DNA from: Terrihalobacillus insolitus
GTDB lineage: Bacteria > Bacillota > Bacilli > Bacillales > Amphibacillaceae
Reading direction: 5' to 3'
Assembly: GCF_028416575.1 (NCBI RefSeq)
Contig: NZ_JAMQKB010000005.1
Location: forward strand, 1-64,000
Length of the DNA: 64,000 nucleotides
The position numbers were made by a program, and so were the translations under genes. Of the stretch, positions 33,464 to 42,994 are shown piece after piece (the stretch's first letter is position 1; each line of letters begins with the position of its first letter). The notes under the pieces were generated by a model. The model had not been told where the DNA came from. It saw only the letters and a program-made list of their open reading frames with translations, and did not search any database.

Positions 33464-34192
33464 ATGAAATCTAATTACAGAAGTTATAATGTATCAAACT
33501 CTTCAAGTAGGATTAAAGATATTGTAGAGGCTTCTAACCAAAACTTCGAAGAAGTCGATGAAATTCCTTCTAGAGAAGACTTAACGTTTACTAATGGCTT
33601 TTACATTAATAAAACAGGGTCTATTTTCGTTGACATAAGGAAGTCTTCTGAACTTACCGGAAATCACAAAAGACCTAGGTTAGCGAAAATTTATCGTAGC
33701 TATATATCGGAAGTAGTTGCTCTAATGAATAGTAATGTGCATTGTAAAGAGGTTAATATCGTGGGAGATGCAGTATCTGGTATTTTCAATGCCCAATACA
33801 AAAACCAAGTAACTGAAATGGTAAGTACAGCATCCAAAATAAATACACTTATTAAAATAATTAACTACCACTTTAGAAAAAACGGAATTGTAGAAATAAA
33901 AATCGGTATTGGAGTGGCCTACGGCAGATCTTTAATGATAAAAGCAGGGTATTCAGGTAGTGGAATAAATGAAGTTGTATGGATGGGAGACGTAGTTAAT
34001 AAAGCTTCAAACCTATGTAATGAAGCTAATAAAGATACTACCAAACCTATTCTGATTGGTAATACAGTATATAGTAATATAGATGACGACCATTTAAAAA
34101 GTTTATATGCTAAGAACTATATTTTAGACTGTTATGAGGGAAATATAGTCAATACAGCAATGAATAATTGGTACGAAAATAATTGTAAGTAA
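33464..34192 (+). CDS. class III nucleotidyl cyclase, Pycsar-associated (cyclase 1)
   Basis: A 242-residue protein; ATG 33464 is chosen for GTGGAG 7 nt upstream. Most of it is one cyclase domain. Metal-binding Asp57 lies in SIFVDIRKSSEL and Asp102 in NIVGDAVSGIF; the region after is GIGVAYGRSLMI. The segment VVWMGDVVNKASNLCNE holds the transition-state Asn179, but the basic residue expected four positions on is Asn183. It is followed by a 105-nt gap and a second cyclase. It may be weak or inactive alone, or pair with cyclase 2. Product nucleotide cannot be told by eye. Confidence 0.82.
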   Translation: MKSNYRSYNVSNSSSRIKDIVEASNQNFEEVDEIPSREDLTFTNGFYINKTGSIFVDIRKSSELTGNHKRPRLAKIYRSYISEVVALMNSNVHCKEVNIVGDAVSGIFNAQYKNQVTEMVSTASKINTLIKIINYHFRKNGIVEIKIGIGVAYGRSLMIKAGYSGSGINEVVWMGDVVNKASNLCNEANKDTTKPILIGNTVYSNIDDDHLKSLYAKNYILDCYEGNIVNTAMNNWYENNCK

Positions 34193-34297
34193 GCATGTAC
34201 AACAGGACGATGCTACAAAATGCAACTCTTTGTAAATACGTTAACTTGGACCTCTAGTTGTGAAACACTTAGATAATCTAATAGGGGGGAATTAATA

Positions 34298-35755
34298 TTG
34301 AACAAATGGAGCAACAAAGAGTTAAAAAGTATTAATGACAAAGTCACTGAAATACTTGATTCGCCTATGGAAGTACGTGAATATGAAGGTGAAACAGTCC
34401 CAGCAGTTGAACAGTTAAAGGATTCGAATGAGGGTTTATTAGTCAACTGTTCTATACTATTTGTTGATATTAGGGAATCTACTACTCTGTCTGATACTTC
34501 TTGGGCTAAAAGCATGGCAAAAATATATAGGGCCTTTGTAAGAACCATGGTAATATGTATTCACAAAAGTGGAGGCAGCGTGAGACAAATTATTGGAGAT
34601 AGGATTATGGGTGTGTTTGTTGATGACAAACAGAAAAAATCAACAGAAAAGGCTTTAGAAGCAGCAAGGGCGATATTAACAATGATTGAATATTACTTTA
34701 ACCCAGAGTGTAAGAAAAAAGTTAATGGAAAGACAATCGAGTGTGGTGTAGGAATAGATTATGGACGTGTTCTTCTTACCCAAGTAGGAACTAAAGCCGA
34801 AAACGAAGAAGCTAAAGACTTAGTTTGGGCTGGTAAAATCGCTAATATTTCAAGTAAGCATACAGACTTAGCTGAACCCAGTGAAATTTTTGTAACTAAA
34901 AGATACTATGAGAACTTACCAGTAACACTAAAAACAGATGAAATTGGTTGGAATAAAATGGCCCGTTTGAAGGGTAGTTCAGTATTCGAAGGTTATGCTA
35001 TAAAAAACTTTTATTTGGACATAGTAGACGACCTAGACGACGATTCTCAAAGTGAAAAAGTGCTAAGCAATGAAAAACAATTTAAATATAAACAACAAAC
35101 TAGTGTGATTAATACTAATTATATAATAGCTGACGTTATACAGGAGACTAAAAGACAAACCGAGAACCTTTTTGATCGATTTGAGAAGGTTTTAAAAAGG
35201 GAGGAGGAAGTATCAAATAGAGAAGAATCATTATTAGAAAAAGAAAGAACTATTAAACTAAAAGAAGAAAGGTTAAGCCGGCTCGATAAAGAGATTGAAT
35301 TAAAAAAGAAAGAAACCGAATATGATGTAAAGGTTAATTTCCTAAAAGGAAAATTTGATCAATACAAACCAGATAAATTATTAGAAGAAATATATGACCT
35401 TTCTAAATTAGCTGAAGGTATAGGTAAAAATCATATTAGTGTGAAAAAAGATTTGGCTTATTGGAATTTGGTCAGATACTTTAAAACTCATGACTACTTA
35501 ACCTTTGCATATAAGTTAATAGAAGAATGCTTAGAAAATTTACCTGCAAACTATGGAATTTTACCCTACTCCAATGATATGGCAGAGGTTTCTAAAAAAT
35601 TGAGTAAAGAAGAAAGTCTCTACCAATTAATTATGTCTAATTTACATAAGTTTAACCCAGATTTCAAAGGGATTATTGAATTGAAAGATACTTTAACAGG
35701 TATTAATATGGATCAAAGCATTGTCTTACAATTTGAACAAAGGTTATTAGAGTAA
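34298..35755 (+). CDS. class III nucleotidyl cyclase with coiled-coil tail (cyclase 2)
   Basis: A 485-residue protein from TTG 34298, with GGGGGG 8 nt upstream. The cyclase domain (about 45-240) has Asp57 in LFVDIRESTTL, Asp101 in QIIGDRIMGVF, and Asn183 with Lys187 in WAGKIANISSKHTDLA, so all expected catalytic positions are filled. After it comes a long coiled coil (about 285-350, KREEEVSNREESLLEKERT) and a helical domain of about 135 residues of unknown role, perhaps the phage-sensing part. Such a tail is longer than in the compact cyclase next to it. Confidence 0.82.
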   Translation: MNKWSNKELKSINDKVTEILDSPMEVREYEGETVPAVEQLKDSNEGLLVNCSILFVDIRESTTLSDTSWAKSMAKIYRAFVRTMVICIHKSGGSVRQIIGDRIMGVFVDDKQKKSTEKALEAARAILTMIEYYFNPECKKKVNGKTIECGVGIDYGRVLLTQVGTKAENEEAKDLVWAGKIANISSKHTDLAEPSEIFVTKRYYENLPVTLKTDEIGWNKMARLKGSSVFEGYAIKNFYLDIVDDLDDDSQSEKVLSNEKQFKYKQQTSVINTNYIIADVIQETKRQTENLFDRFEKVLKREEEVSNREESLLEKERTIKLKEERLSRLDKEIELKKKETEYDVKVNFLKGKFDQYKPDKLLEEIYDLSKLAEGIGKNHISVKKDLAYWNLVRYFKTHDYLTFAYKLIEECLENLPANYGILPYSNDMAEVSKKLSKEESLYQLIMSNLHKFNPDFKGIIELKDTLTGINMDQSIVLQFEQRLLE

Positions 35756-35867
35756 TCAAATTTAAGGAATTGCCCAAAGAAAATGTTATCAAGAGAAGCA
35801 TAACACTTTCTAACGGAGAAGATTTTGAGGTTTGACACAAGTTTTGCTCATGTATAAAAACAGCAAG

Positions 35868-36127
35868 CAGTATTTAGTTGTTTGATGAGGCCGCTCACAG
35901 TTATAAAGAACCCCATGTAGTCCGTATATTTTGGCTTGTTTCTCTTGGGAGCCATAGTTATACAATGCACGGCTTTTACTGGCAACGTTAACCTGTATGG
36001 ATGGCTATTCTCTTAAGAGATTAATATATTTAGGTCTGGTAAAATGACTGCCCTAATCACTGTTGAATATCTCGGGCTTTCCTGTGGTGAATGCACATTG
36101 AACAGCATCCAAAACAAAGCTCATTTC
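35868..36127 (-). pseudogene. IS3-family orfB remnant
   Basis: The minus strand reads EMSFVLDAVQCAFTTGKPEIFNSD, a stop, then GSHFTRPKYINLL, then SKSRALYNYG and LYNCERPHQTTKY. These are the second Asp and the C-terminal ERPHQ box of an IS3-group integrase core. A deletion between NYG and the later part removes the catalytic Glu region. It lies in the 640-bp gap between Pycsar and the XerS-like gene; the rest of this gap shows nothing I can support. Confidence 0.7.
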
Positions 36128-36398
36128 TTATTGTTGTATCAATTCATAACAAAAGGAGACAAATAAACAGTTTTGTAAATAACTTGTCACTATAACTTAG
36201 AAATAAAAGACAAAAAGAATGAATGGAAATGGAAAATACAAAAATATTATTTCGTAAAATATCATTTAGAGGAAGTTTAAAGTTATAGAAAATTAAACAT
36301 AAAATACCCTTCAAAAAGGACAGAGTGCCTTTATTTTACAGGGACTTGTATGTTGTTTATGGTTAAACCTAATTACTGTAGGAATCATTTTGTTGAGA

Positions 36399-37520
36399 TT
36401 AATCGGTACTTTTTCGAGACTTGCTAATGTTTTGCATTACTTTCTTATGTTCTTTTCGGTCAAGGTTTGTATATAAAGAGGTTGTCTCGATAGAATTGTG
36501 TCCTAATTGATCTCGTAATAATACAATATTTCCTCCACTTCTTTTTAAATGTTCACCGGCAAAGGAATGACGAAGTTTATGAGGACTTAATGCTCTTTGT
36601 CCCTGGTTAAAAGCTTTTGTATAACGTTCTACTAAGTTTTGAATGGTTCTGACTGACATAGGTTTAACTGTTCCTTGATAATTCGTTACAAAAATATAAT
36701 AGTCATTTTCCGTAGCTTTATATTTCTGGTTTCTAATACGGAGGTATGCTCTTAAATCTTCCAACGCTTCCGGGAGAATTTCAACTGTATCTTCTTTATC
36801 TCCTTTTCGCACAACATCGATTTGGAAATCATTATAGTTAATTGAATCAAGGCTCAAACTAGCGATTTCGCTTACTCGTAATCCTGCACCTAAAAATATA
36901 GAGAGAATTGCAACATCACGCTCTTTATTCTTTTTAAAACGTGCTTTTTGAGGGCCGTCTATATTCTTTTCATACTCAAAACGGACAAAGTTTAAAAACT
37001 CAGTTATAGAATCATCGTGAAGTATCTTTGAACTCATAGCAGCTGAACGTCTGCTGGCGGTTTCTTTTCCATCAATTAAAGCTATTTTACTCATAACATT
37101 TCTATAGAAATAGCATTCACCATCTTCATTCTCTGTTTGAGTGGTTAAATAGTTGAAGAGGGAGGTAAGGGCAGAAATGTTTCGATTTACAGCTGCAACG
37201 GACCTCTTTTTAAAAACGTTTTTGCGAACTTCGATATCCTCTTCACGTAAATAATCAATATAAAACTCCATATCATCTTTTGGTAGCTTTTCTAATACGG
37301 TATATGGAATATCCTTTATTTCTGATTGGGTAGCAATACCTTGTTCTTTTAGATATAAGAAAAACCTTTTATACTCGTGTATATAACCAAGAAGGGTAGA
37401 GGGAGAACGGTTTTTTCTTTTTTGTGATTGAACATATTCCTTTACGTATCCTGGAAATATTTTAAGATGTTCATTTAATCTTTTTTCGTGTTTTTGCTTT
37501 TCTAGTGATTGAGAAGCCAT
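36399..37520 (-). CDS. tyrosine recombinase, XerS-like
   Basis: A 373-residue protein; ATG 37520 is preferred (AGGAAG 11 nt upstream) over GTG 37532. N-terminal core-binding domain (YVKEYVQSQKRKNRSPSTLL). Catalytic set: Arg in GAGLRVSEIASL, Lys in VVRKGDKEDTVEI, HKLRHSFAGEHL, GHNSIETTSLY with the Tyr in LYTNLD. The length and the opening helical extension are those of XerS, the single recombinase used by some Firmicutes at dif sites; on plasmids such enzymes resolve dimers. No dif-like site was recognised nearby. Confidence 0.85.
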   Translation of the reverse strand: MASQSLEKQKHEKRLNEHLKIFPGYVKEYVQSQKRKNRSPSTLLGYIHEYKRFFLYLKEQGIATQSEIKDIPYTVLEKLPKDDMEFYIDYLREEDIEVRKNVFKKRSVAAVNRNISALTSLFNYLTTQTENEDGECYFYRNVMSKIALIDGKETASRRSAAMSSKILHDDSITEFLNFVRFEYEKNIDGPQKARFKKNKERDVAILSIFLGAGLRVSEIASLSLDSINYNDFQIDVVRKGDKEDTVEILPEALEDLRAYLRIRNQKYKATENDYYIFVTNYQGTVKPMSVRTIQNLVERYTKAFNQGQRALSPHKLRHSFAGEHLKRSGGNIVLLRDQLGHNSIETTSLYTNLDRKEHKKVMQNISKSRKSTD

Positions 37521-37614
37521 ATACAAGCTCACTTCCTAATTGTAATAAAATTGTATTATTCGCATGAAATGCAATTTTAACGAACATATGGTTCCGTTTA
37601 ACTAATGTTGTGTG

Positions 37615-37911
37615 TCAATCTATAAAATCTAATACTTTAAGTATTTCTTCCGTTCTAGTTATTATCTTGTCAATATCATCCCATGGTTGACCATCCACAC
37701 TTTTTCTATGCTGAAACTCAGGGTTTCCAGCGTAGAAGTAATAACCCAAGTCTTTGAAAGTTGTCTGTCCGTGTTTCCGTATTTGTAAAATAAAGATTTG
37801 TTCTTCATATTCCTGTTTACCTGTTTTAACAAATTGCTCATGTAACCGAAATACATAATTCCCTTGTTTAGCTACTGGGTCATTGCCTGCAAATTGCCAA
37901 TAGAGTTCCAT
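37615..37911 (-). CDS. hypothetical protein, 98 residues
   Basis: GAAAGGA lies 8 nt before the ATG. Compact mixed fold with many aromatic residues (ELYWQFAGND; GQTTFKDLGYYFYAGNPEF). No membrane segment or known motif. It lies about 95 nt upstream of the XerS-like gene on the same strand and could share its transcript. Confidence 0.5.
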   Translation of the reverse strand: MELYWQFAGNDPVAKQGNYVFRLHEQFVKTGKQEYEEQIFILQIRKHGQTTFKDLGYYFYAGNPEFQHRKSVDGQPWDDIDKIITRTEEILKVLDFID

Positions 37912-38062
37912 AGTAATCGTCCTTTCATTAATCCAATCCTTTAGGATCTGGATTCAAAACTCATAGTTATCAATTCTTATTATTTTTGCATAATTTTCAT
38001 ACAAGCTAGCTACATCCTATTCCGGTTTTTCTTCTATCTGTTATTGTTATGTAATAAATAAA

Positions 38063-38404
38063 TCATTCTATGGGCACAATATCATCAACATGTACATCTA
38101 TGTATCTGGCTTTTGGAGTAGGGGATTTTCTCAGCCTCATATGTGGTACTGAATCAACTTCATTAATAATTGTGACATCATCTACATAAGCTATTTTGCC
38201 AACAAAATCCTCATAACCGTTAGCCTTAGTAGGCCAAACAAAATTCGGATGTTTAGCATACTTTCCTTTAATTAAAACTTTTTGACCTTTCCTAAACCCT
38301 TTTTCATTAATATTTCGAAGGGCGTCAAATGTTCTTTCGGCTAATTCAAGCAATTCATCTCTATTCATGTTACTAATATGCGTAATAGTTGTTTGATCAA
38401 GCAT
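38063..38404 (-). CDS. hypothetical protein with SH3-like middle
   Basis: A 113-residue protein after AAAGGAG. A helical N-terminus (NMNRDELLELAERTFDALR) is followed by a beta region that opens FRKGQKVLIKGKYA and later VGKIAYVDDVTII, in the manner of small SH3-like barrels. No specific family recognised. Confidence 0.5.
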   Translation of the reverse strand: MLDQTTITHISNMNRDELLELAERTFDALRNINEKGFRKGQKVLIKGKYAKHPNFVWPTKANGYEDFVGKIAYVDDVTIINEVDSVPHMRLRKSPTPKARYIDVHVDDIVPIE

Positions 38405-38471
38405 ACCTTAGTAGCTCCTTTCTTTTTTTACCTATTTGTATATGTACTTTTGAGTTGCCTATCCGTTAACT

Positions 38472-38600
38472 TTAACTCATACGTTTAGAGGGAAGAGGCG
38501 GCTTCTCTGAATTGTTAAAAGCATCCCAATACCAAAATTTATAATCCGGTTCTAATCTACTAAAATAGTCGATTTTATATTCCCTGTGAAGATGGTATTC
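38472..38600 (-). pseudogene. 3' fragment of an unidentified gene
   Basis: A 43-codon frame closed upstream by a stop and lacking a start, encoding EYHLHREYKIDYFSRLEPDY then KFWYWDAFNNSEKPPLPSKR. The aromatic, proline-ended sequence looks like genuine protein rather than chance. It is probably what remains of a larger gene on the minus strand. Confidence 0.3.
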
Positions 38601-38780
38601 TTATCTATTACTTATGGAATTTGATTTATGCTTTAAAGTATATTTGTGATGGTTGTAATTATAACAAACCTGCGTTCCCGTTGCGGAGTGTTCGCTAAAC
38701 TCGTATTTAACGCGAATTTTATAAAGCTAATATAAAAGAGTATCTCCCATTGTTAAGATACCTGTACAAGGCCATAAAAC

Positions 38781-38921
38781 TCTAAACTACTTATACAAGA
38801 ATCTCTAAACTGTTTTCCTCTGACTATTATCAAATCAAATTAAAATCATATCTTAATTGAGAAGCTTCAAAAACAGTTTATACTTTCCTGTCCAATCTTC
38901 AAGGAGTTTAGACTTTCTGGT
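38781..38921. repeat. cluster of tctaaact / agtttaga elements
   Basis: tctaaact at 38781-38788 and 38804-38811 faces agtttata (38875-38882) and agtttaga (38905-38912). The latter two sit in longer similar blocks (agttta, then actttc, then a gtcc end, 30 nt apart). The gene-free interval 38605-39028 otherwise shows nothing. The cluster could be an operator or replication-related site. Confidence 0.35.
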
Positions 38922-39028
38922 CCTTTTACAACACCCTTTTTCTCCATCTCTCAACCTCTAATGATGCACCTAAGTTTTCCACTTCCATACAAAACTTAGG
39001 ATTTAATTTGTTACTAAAATTATAACAA

Positions 39029-39241
39029 TTATAAACTAGATTTAAAACCTTTTCTAAACATATTACATAAAATGTTTTTTTTCATTTCTAATAATGGTAA
39101 CACCTCTTTTGGATTGATAAGAAATATTTGCGAGGAACCACTTTCTACATCACCTTCATTTAAGAAGCGTGTCTCTTTACACAATACTCTATCTTCTGTT
39201 CCGGGCATTACTCCTAATCGTAATAAGACTTGTTTTTCCAT
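39029..39241 (-). CDS. doubtful small ORF
   Basis: A 70-residue frame (MEKQVLLRLGVMPGTEDRVL...), with no good ribosome site and no recognised domain. It is kept because its composition is protein-like and nothing else fills the interval. A fragment of a larger lost gene is equally likely. Confidence 0.2.
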   Translation of the reverse strand: MEKQVLLRLGVMPGTEDRVLCKETRFLNEGDVESGSSQIFLINPKEVLPLLEMKKNILCNMFRKGFKSSL

Positions 39242-39390
39242 AGGCGGTGTTTGGTACATCTACTTTTATACTTGATATCAATTCTTCTTCTAACCACTAT
39301 GTTATCTAATTTCTCTTTTTCAATTTCTTGCAGAGTTTCATGTTGATCCATAAATAACTTCGATAACTCAAACAGGGAATGTATAGTGTT

Positions 39391-39582
39391 TTCCTCATCA
39401 ATATTTCCAACAAAAAGGAAATAAAAGAAGAATAGGAAGAGCTTATTAAAGAAGAGATTGATATTGCTGTCTTAAACATGCCAATCCTTGATACAAGGAA
39501 ATATAAAGAGCTTGGGGGGAGTGGGGCAATTAGTTTCCAAGTAGTGTTAACACTACTTTCATGGATGGTTGAGAAATTGTAA
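39391..39582 (+). pseudogene. serine recombinase (resolvase) remnant
   Basis: The plus strand reads SNKKEIKEE, a TAG in place of Trp, then EELIKEEIDIAVLNMPILDT and KYKELG, ending LTLLSWMVEKL and a stop. This is the middle of a Tn3-type resolvase (the NKxEIxEEW...IDIVVLDMPxLDTRK stretch). Neither the catalytic N-terminus nor the DNA-binding C-terminus is present. Confidence 0.7.
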
Positions 39583-39812
39583 AACAACAAGTAAAGTTCA
39601 TAGGTGGAAAGAAAAGATAGCATGCCGGGGCAACTGGAAAAGATAAAGTTATTTATGATCGCATCGAACGAATGTTGAACAACATACGAAAAGATGTTTT
39701 CGTTTGTTGTTTCAATTTCTGCCTTATCTTTTTTCGGATACAGTATAGGCCAACTACAGCATTGCACTTGGCCTATAACTATATAGATTTTGTTTATTTA
39801 TTCCAAAGCGGT

Positions 39813-42800
39813 TTATCTCAACTCGTCATTCAAAGGCACAATGACTTCATCTAATGTTTTTCTCCATTGACGCTTCATTTCTGGTCCATATTTCAACGGT
39901 TTTGCATCTGGATGTACGGATTTATACTTGTCAAATTGCTTACTGTTGATGATGCCGCCAATATTCGGAATAGGGTCAATTCCTATTAAGTATTGGATTG
40001 CAGATAAATGCAGTTCATTTTCTTCCACAAACCACGTATTTGCAAATTCTTCAATCGATTTATTGCGTGCTTCAGTAAAAAATCCCCGTTTTACTATAAA
40101 AATATCTTCATCTGTATCTACTTCTTCGGCATCAATAGCATTTAAAATCGCACGGTATACATTTTTAACAATTTCTGCTTTCTCTAGTTTTTGAAGAGCT
40201 TTTTCAATATCGTCTCGGATATTCTTATTATTGGCTGAGTATGTTTCTAATAACTTATCAATGTAGGTTGAGTCAATATCATAAATCTTAGTCGCATTTT
40301 CTCCGTAGAATTCAATATCAGAGAAATCTGCTCCTGGTCCATCGGTGTCCTGTTCCTCGACTAGCGAACCTTTTATTGTGTTATATACCCCTATATATTC
40401 TTCTATCGTCATGACTTGATTTTGAAGGGCTTTTGATTGTTCCATATCATCGTTATAGTCATTATACGTTACTAACGCTTCGTAGGAATTATTTAGCTCT
40501 TGAAATGCCTTTACAAATTCAATCCGAGTATCCATAGGTGAGTGTTCATTAATATCGTTTGGATTTTGGACAACAGATTTTAATGTTTTATGAGCCTTTT
40601 TAAAGCGTTTCTTTGACTCACCATACGTTGGATAAACAAGTGTAGACTCCTCTTGTTCCTTAGAATATAACTTCGTCGCTTTTTGTACATTTTGTTCCAT
40701 CGTATACGGTTTTCGAAAGGTTACTATTAATCCCTTTGTTTTTTCTGGGTACGTTCGATTGGTTCGAGAAAACGCTTGAATCAAATTGGCGTAACTTAAA
40801 TTTCGATCGACAAATAACGTTTGAACGGTTGGTGCATCAAAACCAGTTAATAAACGATCTACAACAATGACAAGGTCAATTTGTTTTCCAAACTCTTTAA
40901 ATTCTGCTTTCTTACGAGCCAAACGATTATTAATATCGCCATTATATCGCTCCATACCTTCTATGGACCATGCTGTATCGTAATAATCATTATAGTCCTG
41001 AATGATTTCTTTCATTTCATCTTGGTTTTGTGTCGTATTCTCTTCGTTTTCTTGTAACGAATAGGTAATGGCAATCCGAGGAAAGTCCGAGTCTTCAATC
41101 GTACGTCCTTTTCGTATTGGGTTTTCAGGAAATTCTTTCGTTAACCACTCTGGATTTTTAGTCATTTTTTTGATTGCATGATAATAACGTTTCGCCATAT
41201 CAATCGAACTTGTTGTTAATATGGCGGATTTTTGCGGGCGCCCATTTTGGAAATCAAATTTCGTATAAGCGTTATCTGGTCTGAAAATCTTATGAATGAC
41301 CTTTTGAATATGTTCATCCCTTTCAAAAGAAGAGGGTTCAATATATGTTTCCTTTTCTATGCCATCCATTTGATCAATCAAATCATTTATTTCATCATTA
41401 GTATAATCAGCATATTTTGCATTTTGACGAAGTTGGTCAAAAATATAATTATTTAGTGATGTTGGTTCAATCGTATCTTCATGTTCTAATTGAAACCCTA
41501 AAACAGCACCATCTTCTAATGCGTTTTTAATCGTATAGGTATGTAGGACTTCTCCATATTGATCACGAGTCGTGCATGCTAATTGACCTTTCGCCTGCTT
41601 TTTATTGACATTAAAAATTGGTGTACCTGTTAAGCCGAACCAGGTGGAATTTGGAAAGAATTCTTTCATACTTTCCATTCCTTCTGCACTTAATGCGCGA
41701 TGACATTCATCCACGATAAAGACGATGTGTTGCCCTAGTAGTTTCTTAAAGCGTTGCGTACCTTTTTTCTCTTCTACCTTTTGTGCATGACGTAAAGCTG
41801 ATTCTAGCTTTTGACGAGTAGTGATAATTATTGTATTTGAATTAGCGTCAGATAGTAATGTACTACTTAGTTCTTTTGCGCTGCCAGTTCCGACAATTAA
41901 GCTGTTAGAATTCGTATTACCAGAAGAAATGCCAGTATTAAATTCAGAAGCGAATTTAGTGAATTCAGAAGTCGTTTGGTTATCCAAGTCTTTACGGTCA
42001 ATCAGCATAATGGTACGGTCTACACCTGGTTTACGAGCTAATAACTTTGTAGAAACAAAACTTGTTAATGTTTTTCCTGAGCCAGTCGCATGCCAAACAA
42101 ATCCTGATTTATGTTTCATCGCAGATTTAAATAAAGCTTCTATTGCATGAACTTGGTAAGGGTGTAAAACCATTAGAGTCTTGTTGTCATGGTCCTCACT
42201 AACAATCGTGTAATGAGCAATTAATCGATGTGCATCTGGAATATTTAAAACTTGTTTCACAAATTCATAGAGATTTTCTACTCTTTGATTGTCCGTCGTT
42301 CGCCAACTAAATAGAAATTTCTTATGCATATCTTTTGGCATCGCATTTGCAAAATAACGCGTTGTTTGTTCATTGGAAACAACAAATAATTGTAGCGTGG
42401 AAAAGATATTCCCTCTAAACATGCCTTCCCCTGCATACTTCTTAACCTGATTAAACGCTTGGAACACACCGTCTTTGGCACTAGCCTGTTTTAATTCTAT
42501 TTGAACAATTGGTAGACCATTGATTAAGAGAGTTACATCAAAACGACGATCACGGTCATCCACATTAATTTTTTGTTTAGCAATTTGGTGAACGACTTCA
42601 TATGTAGAGATTCCACCACCAATGTCTTGATTGGAATACAATACTAATGATATCGGACCTAAAGAAGTATTTTCCCGTTCAATCGTAATACGAGCAATTC
42701 CATTCTCCCCTTTGAGCCATCTTGCAGCATCAAAAGGGGTTTTTGTTTTTAATAACAGTTCTGTTTTTATCGTATCGAATTCTTTATCCGTAATGGGATG

Positions 42801-42971
42801 CTCCCCGATTTCAGATAAGTTATTTTGTGTGATTTTTTTACGCAAGTTATTCCATAGGTCATCTTCAGATTTTAAATCAGGGCGATAATTCCACTGATTG
42901 TGTCCTTCCCCTAACACTTCAATCAGGCGACGTTCCACTTCATCTTCATCATTATGTGGTATCTTAGTCAT
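39813..42971 (-). CDS. hsdR: type I restriction enzyme, R subunit
   Basis: A 1052-residue protein, full length for HsdR. The N-terminal nuclease domain has RFDVTLLINGLPIVQIELK (PD-(D/E)XK). The motor has Walker A VWHATGSGKTLTSF (about residue 295), FIVDECHRAL as motif II and GLTGTPIF as motif III; later motifs include QAFSRTNRTYP. It cuts DNA at a distance after ATP-driven translocation when HsdS finds an unmethylated site. It ends the hsdM-hsdS-hsdR set, 23 nt after hsdS. Confidence 0.95.
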   Translation of the reverse strand: MTKIPHNDEDEVERRLIEVLGEGHNQWNYRPDLKSEDDLWNNLRKKITQNNLSEIGEHPITDKEFDTIKTELLLKTKTPFDAARWLKGENGIARITIERENTSLGPISLVLYSNQDIGGGISTYEVVHQIAKQKINVDDRDRRFDVTLLINGLPIVQIELKQASAKDGVFQAFNQVKKYAGEGMFRGNIFSTLQLFVVSNEQTTRYFANAMPKDMHKKFLFSWRTTDNQRVENLYEFVKQVLNIPDAHRLIAHYTIVSEDHDNKTLMVLHPYQVHAIEALFKSAMKHKSGFVWHATGSGKTLTSFVSTKLLARKPGVDRTIMLIDRKDLDNQTTSEFTKFASEFNTGISSGNTNSNSLIVGTGSAKELSSTLLSDANSNTIIITTRQKLESALRHAQKVEEKKGTQRFKKLLGQHIVFIVDECHRALSAEGMESMKEFFPNSTWFGLTGTPIFNVNKKQAKGQLACTTRDQYGEVLHTYTIKNALEDGAVLGFQLEHEDTIEPTSLNNYIFDQLRQNAKYADYTNDEINDLIDQMDGIEKETYIEPSSFERDEHIQKVIHKIFRPDNAYTKFDFQNGRPQKSAILTTSSIDMAKRYYHAIKKMTKNPEWLTKEFPENPIRKGRTIEDSDFPRIAITYSLQENEENTTQNQDEMKEIIQDYNDYYDTAWSIEGMERYNGDINNRLARKKAEFKEFGKQIDLVIVVDRLLTGFDAPTVQTLFVDRNLSYANLIQAFSRTNRTYPEKTKGLIVTFRKPYTMEQNVQKATKLYSKEQEESTLVYPTYGESKKRFKKAHKTLKSVVQNPNDINEHSPMDTRIEFVKAFQELNNSYEALVTYNDYNDDMEQSKALQNQVMTIEEYIGVYNTIKGSLVEEQDTDGPGADFSDIEFYGENATKIYDIDSTYIDKLLETYSANNKNIRDDIEKALQKLEKAEIVKNVYRAILNAIDAEEVDTDEDIFIVKRGFFTEARNKSIEEFANTWFVEENELHLSAIQYLIGIDPIPNIGGIINSKQFDKYKSVHPDAKPLKYGPEMKRQWRKTLDEVIVPLNDELR

Positions 42972-42994
42972 ATTTCTTCCCTCTCTTCTTATTC

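Noticed and set aside
39306-39767. 153-codon minus-strand ORF
   Set aside because: It is antisense to a recognisable resolvase remnant and has no ribosome site or protein-like motif.
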